In this document: piece after piece, positions 24,301 to 36,300 of the stretch
How positions within the stretch are numbered: position 1 is the stretch's first letter
Layout of the letters: each line of letters begins with the position of its first letter
Origin: Phoronis australis
Taxonomy: Eukaryota; Phoronida; Phoronidae
Reading direction: 5' to 3'
NCBI GenBank assembly: GCA_002633005.1
Contig: NMRA01000200.1
Location: 656,527-705,950, forward strand
DNA length: 49,424 nt
Position numbers and translations under genes: made by a program
Notes under the pieces: model-generated
Seen by the model: only the letters and a program-made list of their open reading frames with translations
What the model was told of the DNA's origin: nothing
Database searches by the model: none

Positions 24301-27300
24301 CATATACTGCGATATTGCTGACCTTGACTGATTCCCAAATATGACACCAGTTTCTCTGTAACTGCTCATTCTGTAGTGCAGGTGTCTCATGACGGTATCA
24401 TCAAGTGCAGGTATATACTATTTAGGTTAATTGCTTTTGTTAGATTTAGGTGGTTTTGCCCAATCATCTTTGTCATTGGTAAACTTAGATATAATTGATA
24501 TTTTTTCTATCGTGTATTACTGTATTTTCTGTGTTCTTTATTCTTTTTCATCATAAATGACCTTGTATCGCCAAAAATATTTACATCAAGTTTGGCGTCA
24601 TCATATTAGGAATCAAAAGTGTTTGGTTTCATCAATTTTACAAGTTGCTTTATGGTTATTCTCAGTGGCAAAACTGCAGAGACGTGAATCTGCTGGCATA
24701 GCAGATGAGTACACACAGTTGATTTGTGTTATAATGAATTCTGGACTTAGTATACAGTACAGTTTGGGACCTATGACGGGAATGAAACAATACAAGCGAG
24801 GACATGCTATATTACAGTGTTCTCCACATCATAAAATTCAAACTTTATTGGAATTACAAAATTCCTAAAAAATGTTATAAATTCTGTGGTCCATACGGAG
24901 GATGAGTTTGACTAATCTCCCAATACTTTCTACACAGGTTTTCAAAACTCGATGCAAGTAAGCCAAACTTGTCACAACAAAATTCAAACGAGACACAGGT
25001 TTTGGGAAACACTGTAATTAAACCATGTTTGTTGTGACTCAGTTTGACTTTAGTATGAAATAGTTGAGTATTTGAATTGTAATCATTACGGTAACACATA
25101 TTAATTGTAGATGGCTGTGAAAAGTTGAAGTGTGAATACTACTCACTGTGTGTGGCAAGTGGTGGCAAGGCTAAATGTGTTTGTCCTAGTACATGTGTCC
25201 TCGTAAGTATTGTGTTTTATATATCTCTCTTGAACTTTAAAGAGATCCAGTACACACTCAAATATAAAGCATCTTTCTATGCCGAGAGCAGTATTATGAA
25301 TGATATGGTTTATTTAAATATGTATCTGTAGTTCACTTCGCCATTTTTCCTTACTAAAGCATTTACAGCACTCATGTGCGATAAAACTCATCTTCAGCTT
25401 ATCGAACTCCCAAAATTTCCAAATTTTCATTTTTAAATGCCCACCTCCCCATTAGTAGAGGGTTAACACTGTGCCCTAATTTTTTAATTTTACAGTTTTA
25501 GCACTCTGGACAATAACCACTACGAGGGCAGTACATAAACTTTGACACTGTCACTGTCTTTTCTTAATGATCAAATTCTCATTTGATATTTAATGAAATT
25601 ATTTTCCCTTAAGTGTACTTTAACATTATTCAGTTTTAAAATATTCATGTCTACTGCAAACATTTTTTAAGTCTGTTCAGCATGCCACCTGTGGTCACAT
25701 CACCTGACCTGTAAAGGTTTCTGCTCCAACTGGGACTCAAACCCTTGACCTTCTGCTAAATGTGCAGAAGTTCTAGTCCACTGAGCTCTCAGGACCACAA
25801 GTCGAATCCAATCAGACTTAGTAATGTGCATCACATCCTTGAACTCCTGAGTGTATACGAATATATAAATCTTAACACGGTATGGAAATGTGTATCGCAA
25901 TCACTTCTAAGTCTGGTCTGCACCACCTGTGGCCACATCATGTGACCTAATGAATCTTTTTATACTTCTTAGGTCACATGACATGATGTGGCCAATAGGT
26001 GGCATGCTGACCTGACTTAGAAATGTTTGCGTTACACATTTCCATGCCAGTTTGACATTTTATGTACATGTCTGCATTTAACCTTTTCAGGCTTTGTCAA
26101 TGTGGTTTGTATGAGCCGTCTTACCAAAGATGATATTGTTTTTTACTTTATTTTGTATGCTCTATTGTATTCCTTGTAATTGTAATTTGCCAACATCAGT
26201 CTGCTTTTCATCTCTGGTATCGAGCTTACAATGTCCGTATCATTTATGTTGATTAGGGACTTATGTTGATCATAGATTTAGCATTGTTAAATCTCAAACA
26301 AGAGCTGCTCCCTGTAGACATTATTCTATTTTATTAACAATAACAATGTGGTGTTAAGAATGGATTTAGTACTGAACATCCTTAGTGGCCCTGTCTGTAA
26401 CATGTAAATTGTAAGTTTGGTACAACAACACTGTAGATTGATGTTGGCAGTTGTGACTTATGTGCAATTTCTTTCAGGACAATAAACCTGTTTGTGGCAC
26501 TGATGGCGTTACCTATGGCAACGAATGCCAACTGGAACTAGCCTCATGCAAGAAGCAACAATCTATTCGTGTTTCATCCAAAGGCACTTGTGGTTAGTTT
26601 GGTCATTTTAGTTACCCGCAGCAGTGTGATGATGTCACTGTTGAGCAAATGTAACACGTCACAAGACTTTATGTGTTTAAGATGATGAACATTTGTTCCT
26701 GGATAGAGAATGAACCAATGAATGCTTGGTAAATATGTAGTGCAATGTGTTATGTTGATCAAATCAAATCAAATAAAAAATTTAAGTAAAATACTTCATC
26801 TGTAATTTGGTACCATGGAATAACACCAGGGGGCTTTTGTTTGACTGTTCATCTCAAGATTTACCATTCTCATGTCAGTTTGGGTGTCCAACCTGATTAA
26901 AACATAGACATTCATAAACACTTCCATCCCTGTGTGAACTTAAATCAACTAGAGTAAAATCTCATGGATTAGGAACAAAGAACAAAAAGAATTGCTGAAA
27001 CTGCACTTTTTCATTTTCAAGGATTTCTAACAATGTTGCTAATGGCCATATTTGTCAAAACATGTGGTAGTAACTATAATATGGCAAAGAATTAATTTGG
27101 TGCTACATGTTTTTTTACTGAAAAAATTAGAAAATAAAATCCACTTGGTGAGATTACATAGTATTCCAAAAATTAATTGTATACACTGTGTGTCTGTTCA
27201 TCAGTGATCAGCCTTCTTACAGGAGTGTATTACTGCATCTGTCGCAATCTGTTCATGCGTATTCTTTTTGGGACTGTATTTGCTCATTGTTGTTTCAATT

Positions 27301-30300
27301 GTAAGTGATACGTGATGTATTAATATTTTCTCCTGATTATGCTTTTTACACAAAAAGTTAAATGTTGGTTAAATGTATTTTTGTATCTGTGCTGATAATC
27401 ATATTGCTAGTACCTATACCCTGGTTAAAAATGTCATCTAAAAACAACACCTGCTTGAATTAGGGTTGCAACTTAAATTTCAGCCAAACAAGCAAACATG
27501 TTTGTTTCTTTCGAAGTTGCGAAACTCAAAGAAGCAGAACCGCAAAGTTGAAAAGCTTTTCACAGATTTAAAACACTTTTTTAAGAGACCATTACATTCA
27601 TTTCTGATTCTTGTTTCAAAGCCTACAGACAAAATTTAAAAAACCAGGAATATTATGAACCTTAGCATGTGCTTAATTCGAATCCTGAGTAGAATTGCTT
27701 AGTATTATGACCTATAGAATTTGTTGATTTTAGATTTATTTTTGTGCCTGTTACAGCTGAATGTAAAAACGTTGTGTGTGAGAACAATGCTGTGTGCGAC
27801 AGTGGGGTCTGTGTCTGTCCCAAGACCTGTCCTAACTACCGAGATGTGGTCTGTGCCAGTAATGGAGTAACATACGATAACAAATGTGTGATGCAACGTG
27901 CAGCCTGTGAACTGGGCATCAAGCTGACTGTGGTGGAAATGGAAGAGTGTGAGGAGGATATGTCTGGCTCAGGCTCTGGTAGGCTCACTGCATGCCTTCC
28001 CACACATCTGCATGCTACTACACTGTATACATCAACACAGTGAACAGATCATGAAATGGCCTTCATGTAGTTAGTAGTTCATGACATAGCCTACATGACC
28101 ACTGTCAAATATTGAACAGTTCGTGAATTGGCCTCCACAAACACTGTTGCATAAATATAGTGAATGCTTCACTGGCTGACATGAACATTTTCTCATTGAC
28201 ATAGAGTAAACAGCTAACTCATGTCAACAAGAACACTGTCCTATGTCCAGAGAACAATTTACTTCCCTATATGAAACCTGTCGTATGTGATGTAAACCGT
28301 TCACTTGTCAACATGAACACGGTGGTATGTGAAGTGAGCCGTTCACTTGTGAACTTATGAGCAACTAGAGTTAACAGTTAAACGTACCATTGTAAACGAA
28401 GTCACATATTAAATAAACATTTCACTGGCCAGCATTAATGCTCGTCTTACACCAAATGAACATGTGGTGAACGTGACCATCGTCACACAGAGATCGAGTG
28501 ATGTTTTTGAATCATGTATGTTGGCATTGTGTAAGATAGCTCTGTGTATAGTGTATTTGGTTCACTCACACTGCAAAGTTGATATGATTTCACTACTCGG
28601 TAGTTGGTCGGGTAGTAGTGCAAGCGTATTTTTGACTAAATTGAGTATTTGTATCAAATTACTCATTTCAAAGTTTGAATTAAGTTTGTGAAACATTACA
28701 GCATGTTAATTCTTCACATTTAAATTGTTTTGTTCAAGATAAGCTGTAGTTATACTTTCAGTATTTTCTTGGATATGAGTTTAAATATTCATTAGGACAG
28801 GCACAGTCAGTAGATTTTCCTGGCCTTCACTGAAAGTTCTGTGTCTGTCTATATCTGTGATCATTAGATGATAAATTTAGCAAATGGTGAGAAAGCACAA
28901 ACAAGACCGGCTCCACGTAGTGGTGGTTGATCTTAACAAAAGTCAGGAGATTACCTTGAAATTCAGATTTCTGTCTCATCACAGAATCGTATCGATGTTT
29001 CCTATTGTCGTGCTTGATGTGAAGGTTTTGATTTTTACTGTCATTAGGTAAATGTTTTACTTGAGACAAACTCTTTTTGAGAACATAGCTCCAATTGGCT
29101 TTCTTATTTTGGTAGAAACCTGTAACTGTTATTCCCTGGGGTCCTTGTCACCCTCTTGCAACTCACAGACTGGTCAGTGCGTGTGCAAGCCAGGAGTAGC
29201 AGGACGTCACTGTGACCATTGTGAACCTGGCTATTGGGGCCTGAGGAAAATCAAGGATGGTAACACTGGATGTTTAGGTAAGTAGTCTTACTCATTTAGG
29301 GATGCATGGGTCTCAGGATGATAATACTCGATGTTTAGGTTAGTAGTCTTAATCATACAGGGATACGTGGGCCTCAGGATGGTATCACTGGATGTTATGT
29401 CATGTTAGCTTCACTGTCTGAAGGGAACATAGGTCTCATGTTGGCAACACCGCACGTGTTTGTAAGTTTCACACACTTAATATATGTGGAACTGTCTGAC
29501 CTATAACTATGCCATCCACATTGTTTATTAGCAGGCTACTCGTATTCCTGACAAAACCTGTTGTGTGTCAATTGTAACTCATGTGTAGGTACGTAGTGTT
29601 TATGTACTTAACATGTATTCTGCAGCCTGCGAGTGTAACATCTACGGTTCATTGACGGATGATTGTGAACAGGAGAGTGGCCACTGTGTGTGTCTGCCTG
29701 GTGTATTTGGTGACACATGTGACCAGTGTGATGATGGTTTTGTTGGCCCAGGTGGATGCATATCAAGTAAGTTCACTTTGCAAAGTTCACTCATACCACC
29801 CCATTCAGTAATATTTGAATTATTAATCCAGACCCTCCACTTCAAACAACAATGGACTTGTCTCTATCGTATGTTTGATGTCCGTTGCCATGATCTGCTT
29901 CTTGAGAAATATTTGCTATCAATGTATAACCTGTCTAGTGGTAACAGTTGTTTAACTCCAAGTTGAATAACAAGTCAAGACGCTGTGTTTCATAATACGA
30001 CGTTTGGACATGTCAGGAGAATGCACCCCACTTGCATGTTGTATCCTAACCCTTTCCTGTATTCTAATTGTAGTCAGTCTTGTATATCCTCTCTGATTGT
30101 TGTGCAACCAGACCTGCTTCAAGCAACTTTTTAACTTGCCTGTTGCATGTTTGATTCTCTGAATGACAAGTGTTGCACAGTCTAGGTGTGAATGCACCCC
30201 AACTCCATGTAGTAGCCTCACCCTTACCTGCACTCTAGTTGTAGTCAGTCTTGTGTATCCTCTTTAGGTAGCCAGTTACCTGCCAGTTGTTCTCATCAAA

Positions 30301-33300
30301 CCTGCCTCCATGGGGCCACATGTATGGAAGAAGGTGGACAGGCTAGGTGTATATGTAATATGAAATGTAGCGCCTCTCAGACGGCTACAGCTGTGTGCGC
30401 TTCTAATGGCAAAACCTACAAATCCAGGTGTTATATCGAGCAGTTTGCCTGTAGATTGCAGCAGGATATCCGCTTTGTGTCGGATGGTCCATGTAGAGGT
30501 ATGACAATAAACTGCTTAACGGCACATGGCCACTTCTAAACTAGGAATTGCATCTAAGTTTTTCCAGTCATTACCTTTCCGGTAAAATTTCATATGCCGA
30601 GTGAAACTTGCGTTTTCAATAATGTTTCATCTTATGAACAAATTTAGAATTCAGCCATTGGGCTGTTTATTGTCTGTCATATCACTCACTAATGGCCAAT
30701 AAGCTGTTATTAGCCACATACGAGCTGACTTCCTGTTGCACACTTGCTAGTCTTGAAATGCTTTGAAGCCTGTCTCAATGTCATGCATGTTGTGCTGAAG
30801 TGCCTTGCAAGTTTGGAAGTCACCTGGCATAGTTATTCACTCTCAATAGATTCTGCTGCTTTTAGCATCATGTTTAGGCTGTTTTTTGGAAATTTGCCAT
30901 TTTTAATCGTGGGCAGTATAATACATGGAGAAAGATTTTGTTATTGGTGATGAACTCCACTTTTTCTGTGTTAATGATTTTACTAAGTACTTGCTACTGC
31001 AGTTTAGAGATTGTCAACAAAGTTTGTAGCCACCTGTTCACCATTGTTCTTCATTAGGTGAAATATGCCTGTAAATTCTTAATTTGACAAATCATAAGAT
31101 GTCGGGAAGTCAGGCTTCTTGAGTCGTACACTTCGTAGTTGTCTGTAGCATGCTTTATGTGGTTCATTGTAGTTGTCATAGGCATCAGCGACTTGCACTA
31201 AAAGTCAGATTGACAAAGCAAGTAAATTGTGGACATCTGTGACATTACCACATCTAGCTGATACCTTATGACTAGTATTTTACACACAAGCCAAAAGTAT
31301 AGAAAAACTGACCTGCCATTTCATGTCAGCTGAACGGACGCTGATTCACCATCAGAGTAGTCTCCCCTGATAACCAAGAATGAAGGGGAATTAATGGGGA
31401 AAGTTAGCTAGGTGCAGGGCTAAGTCATTCTGTAATCAGCAATTTTGGCTGTTTACAAAATTAAGTGTAATGATGGGAAAACAGTGTTTTGTCTGATTAC
31501 TTTTGACTTGTACTGTTTTGGCCAATGCCGTTTGAAGTGCAATATTGATTAATCAACATTTTTTTCTCTTTACATTGCTGTGTGACACTTGTCATTTCAA
31601 GACCAGAACACCCAGCACCGAAAAACTTTCACCACTACAAGAGTGATATTTACAGAAAAGCCCAATCCATATCCTGGCTATTGGTTTAACTTTTGGTCCT
31701 AACTTCTGAACATTTCTGTTTGTTTTGCTCTATCATCCCAACTGACCATTTTGTCAAGTATGTGTAATGCAGTACTACTATATTTTCTCCTTAAAACTGA
31801 AGCATCTTCTATTCTTGACCCGAAACAGACTCATTCTCTAGGAGAAGTACGCGGCACATTAGAAGTACAAAGCCCTTACCAGAGCCCCCTATGCAAAAGC
31901 CTGGGTCAATTAACATTGAAAAAGCTGTGCAGGTTTGTTTCAGTTGGAAATCAGTTATCAAGGAATATTAATCAGACAGGTGACATTTCTGAGACAGTGT
32001 TAATTTCTTCAAGAAATCTGAAAACAACATCTTTATTGAGTTACCGTATTTGCCCTAATAAGCACCCATGGCCCTATAATCGCCCCCCACACATTTTTCG
32101 ACTTCCCTAAAATAAGCGCCCAGCTCATGAACGTGTATAATGCGAAAAATGCCTTACCTACAGTTCTAAAGTTCTAAAATTCTATAGTAACGTCTTCAAT
32201 TTACTAATAATATCCGACAGTCCTGAAAAAATCATTGTGCGTGTAATTTCTAGACCACGAGCCTCGCCGTTATGTCAGTATTTAGCCATGACTATACACT
32301 TCAAACTTGTGCAGTGCTTCAAAAAGAATGCAGAAGTTTTGCTGATCTTGCGAAGAACGTGTCCCGCCATGGTCAGGCCTTTCAGAACAGACGCAGCATA
32401 CTTGTCAATGGAATTGTATTGTATCTTTCCCGTAGAGATCTCCCTCAACAGGAATCCAGATTTTTTTGTGCACATGAAAACCGTGAATCAAAGACTAATA
32501 AAAAAACTTAACCAAATGTTAAAAGCACCTGGCCAGGAAGTGTGCACTGCATACATGTAGACCTGCTACTCTGGTAAATGAACTCTGATGACACGCACGC
32601 GCCTGCTTACTCAGCACACACAAACAGACAAACTTGAAAACAAATGTCACGTGACAACAACGTGTGTTCGTCCAAATTTTTCTCGTGTTGTGGGGTGCGA
32701 TCTAGTGCAGATTTGAACTTAATCTGCTGTTAATCCTGACTCCACAGGAACTTAAAAAAATCTTAGGGACACTATTTGGAAAACTTAAGGAGTATCTCAG
32801 GTAATTTGTTGAGTTGAAATTGTATTTTTATTCAAGAATTCAAGTTGCCCTATTGATGATCATGAGGCAGCAACGCCCTGGGATTTCTGCACAATTTTCT
32901 GAAAAAGGATCGTAATTTAACAATGAAGTTTGATAGCAACGCACCACAATTTTGTGGAAAGTTTTTCATAGGTTACAGATAAATTGCAGAGCGTAAATTT
33001 GATGAATCCTAGCTTCCGATTTCACCCATTTTGGAGACCAGGCTTCAACCGCCTTAGGCTATAATAAGCGCCCCAACGAAATGAATTATTCTAAGTGCCC
33101 CGGGCACTTATTAGGGCAAACACAGTATTCTGTATTGTGTTATTATAACGTGTCTCAACTCCTTTCACGTCAGTTGGCAAATTCACCTTCAGAACATGGT
33201 TTACTTTCAGACAGTGGCAACCAGCATGCAAACAACACAGACTCCATCAACAAAAGGTTGGTGTTTGCAATTTTATGTCTTCTCACCCTACTCTGCATCT

Positions 33301-36300
33301 GTGACTTGTATGCTTTATTTATCCCTCTTCAATTCTATGATTTCTCCCCCACCACCGCATCCATCTGTACAACATGACTATTTTTAGAGTTATGACTCTG
33401 CTGTAGCTCACTCTACAATTTTCATCTTTCAATTTTGTGGCTTTTCACTGTGTAGTACATCCATTAGCCGAATTTCAGTTGTGAAATACATCAGTGCCTT
33501 ATGACTTAATTGTCACCTAATAGTACTCACATTAATGGACTGCATGTCAACTCTTTGAAGTTTTATCTATTGCCACAGTGTAATGCATCCCTTTGTTGGG
33601 TGCTTTGTGACTTATCTTCAGGTAATGCATGCATTAATTGAGTAGTTAACTTGACTCTTCAATTTTTTGCGCCTACTTGTTTATATGTGGGTGCATATTG
33701 CCGTCATCTCTGTCTGGGCGTCCGGCTTCCAGTGTCCGCAGCTGTATCTCCTAAACCCCTTGCAGGATCATTATGAGGTTTGCCACATGTGTTCCTATCT
33801 TGGTCATGGTGGATGACGATGAGTTTCCGACCGATCCGAATACCGCTGTGCCCCCTAGTGGCACTTTTATTTTTTTTGTGGTTCTGTGGCCGAATGTCCT
33901 TAACTCTTTGAAGAAGCTTTATAAAATTTGAAAGATGTATTCCTATGAAATCAACGAAAACGGTAACAAGTGTCAAACTAGTCCAAATATCACTGTGCCC
34001 TCTAGTGGTAATTTTGTTACGTGAAATTTGCCTTTGTATCTTCAGAGTTCATTGATGTATTTTCATGAATTTTGGCAAATAGGTTCCTATTAAAGAGACG
34101 ACAACACTTCCCATTTTTAGACAGATTTGATGTTTTCTGTGCCATCTGGTGGCCATTTTTGTTATTTTGCATCTACTGTCTGGCATCCACCTCCCTATCT
34201 GCCATACCGCTCAAAGGATCCTTATGAAAATTTACAGATGTGTTCCTGATGAGAAGGTCTCGAATGACATTGACTTTCGGACGGATCCAAGTATTGTGTT
34301 GTCTCCTAGTGGCGATTTTTTTTGCATCTGCAGCTGAATTTCCTTAAACCCTTTGAAGGGACTTTGTGAGATATGAAAGATGTGTTATGGAGCTGACAAC
34401 AAATGTTAACAAGTGTTGTACTGTTCCAAGTACCACTGTGCCCCCTAGTGTGCAAAAATTTTTTACGTTGCCTCTGTATCTCTGAAGTTTGTATTTTCAT
34501 GAAACTCGGCAAATAGGTTTTCATTAAGGAGACGACAATGCCTTGCCAGTTTTGGACATACTTGATGTTTTCTTGCAGTATTCCAGTGTACTCCACGACC
34601 GGTTTTAATTTGTCATAGTGTCCGGTGTGGCCACACTCCTGACATATTTAGATATCGCATGACTGGTTTAAAAAACTAGTGACCAGTTTGTAAACAAGGC
34701 ATCGCCATTGTTAACAAACACCATTTAAGCTATTGAATAAATGAATGGTCTTTGTTTTATTGACATTTATTTCCTCTTCACTGTATTATGTTATTACAGT
34801 GGTGAATACGGCACTGCACGATGCCATGGCCTGGGCGGTACTGATGTACCACCAACGCTTGTATTTAAATTTGGGCTCACACTTTTGAAATCCTGGATAA
34901 ACGCCTGTCTGGAAGTGCTGTCAAATGAACAGGCATCTCAAGTCACAGGCAATGCGTACATTTTTGAATTCTCAATTGTTTGGGTTGGCTGATATTCTTG
35001 TTGCTTGTAGAAATATAATCCTGTCCCAGAAAGAGTGCAAAAGACCTAATTTGATTTTCTTTTTCATCCAGCTAAGCAGGGTGTATCATTATATATTACT
35101 TGAACCCAATGAGCAATAGCAAATTTCTATCTGAATAACGCGCAGTAAAGCTTCAACCAAAACATGATCAACTGACAGCTTATATGATTCTGTTTCAGAT
35201 GCTGGTCTCTTGACTTTCTCATTTTCTGGGAATTCTTTCTTGCAACTGAACTTTAACCTTAATGCCAAAAAACAACTAACAATTGAGATGGAGCTGCTGA
35301 GCTTCAAACCAGATGGATTGTTAATGTACTGTGGACTGAATAACAAGGACTTCATTTCATTGTCTCTTGTGGACTCATTTGTTGAGTTTAGGTAAGTGAC
35401 TAAAGCCCATGACCTTGAGTAAAGGATGGACATTTATCCCACTAGGCCACAATGCCTCCTCGTGAATAGGTTACATATACATAGACTACGATGGGCATTA
35501 TAATTCATCCAGGTGAAAACTCAGAAACTATGATTAGCATAGCGTTATTTAGAATAGCTAGTCAACAAAAGAGGGATGTGTGGAGGTAGCAGGGCTTCCT
35601 CAACTTTTCCTCATGTTATCGTCTCCTGGTCCTTTGTGTAGTGATCTTTGTGGTCATATCTTTTAAAGTGAATAATTTTTTTACAAGTGGGAGAATGAGA
35701 GGCTATCAGAGTGCCGAGGCGTTACCTAAATCTCCTGTAATTCTGGAGACAGTCCAAATGATCTGGTAAAAAAGCCGGACAACAGCAATCAACCCTACAT
35801 CTGGAGTAGAATGATTTGGGACATATGCGGAGAAATTTGACCAAAATGGCTTTGTCACCTGTGCTCAGGCTGCCGTGTTAGTCGATCATAGCTGTAGGTA
35901 GTGGACTCAATAAGTTAGTACTGAAAGACATCAGCTGTGTTTATGTTATATTGCTGTGCTATGACTAACAGGCTTCTGAACAGTGTCTCAATGCCATAGA
36001 TGACCTCCCCTTGACTGGGACAGGCTTCTTCAGCAAATACGGCATTTTGACTTTTTCCTAATTGCTTTGTAACATTCACTGGATACCGAAACTAAAAAGC
36101 TGACTGCTCTGCTGATGCCCAATGATTGGTTCGTTCTGAACAATCTGTAATTACTCAGCGATTGCAGATGTTATGGAGACATGACTGCTGATCAGTGAGC
36201 AGATGTCTGTGCTTCTCTATCTCCTCTGCAATCTTTCTCTGGTCATCCTCATCCAGATCCACTCCTTCCTTCTTGTGCTTAGTCTTTTCCTGTCACTCCA

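Larger units (their letters stand above)
22525..25110 (+). other. AGRN: Intron 6
   Basis: GT-AG, phase 1. Contains the exon-edge ~45-bp array, a block of ctatattaatatag repeats, and a CCCTCA-rich minisatellite. 24110-25110 shows nothing recognisable beyond a 103-codon ORF (24557) with no known product. Confidence 0.7.
25203..26477 (+). other. AGRN: Intron 7, splitting Kazal 6
   Basis: GT-AG, phase 0. Carries a minus-strand SINE and a long hairpin element; the rest is AT-rich without genes. Confidence 0.7.
33695..34590 (+). repeat. Higher-order repeat: two ~440-bp copies of three ~147-bp monomers
   Basis: Monomers A (about 33700), B (33870), C (34010), then A' (34150), B' (34315), C' (34455); A-A', B-B' and C-C' offsets are about 440 bp. 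Examples: caaataggttcctattaaagagacgacaa in C against caaataggttttcattaaggagacgacaa in C' (quoted in part: gagacgacaa); aacc/ctttgaag in B and B'. Each monomer boundary holds ctgtgccccctagtgg or a variant. Confidence 0.8.
30499..35198 (+). other. AGRN: Intron 12 (4.7 kb), between Kazal 8 and LG1
   Basis: GT-AG, donor gtatga, phase 1. This is where vertebrate agrin would have Ser/Thr, SEA and EGF exons; I find none. It contains a TA-flanked MITE and the 147-bp higher-order array. 30499-32041 and 34600-35198 show nothing else. Confidence 0.65.

Noticed and set aside
24557-24868. 103-codon ORF in intron 6
   Set aside because: No domain, no splice-compatible role, and an overlapping minus ORF of similar quality suggests chance.
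30499-35198. SEA or EGF exons expected from vertebrate agrin
   Set aside because: Searched by eye for cysteine patterns and phase-1 exons; found none, and the exon 12 to 13 splice is already in phase.
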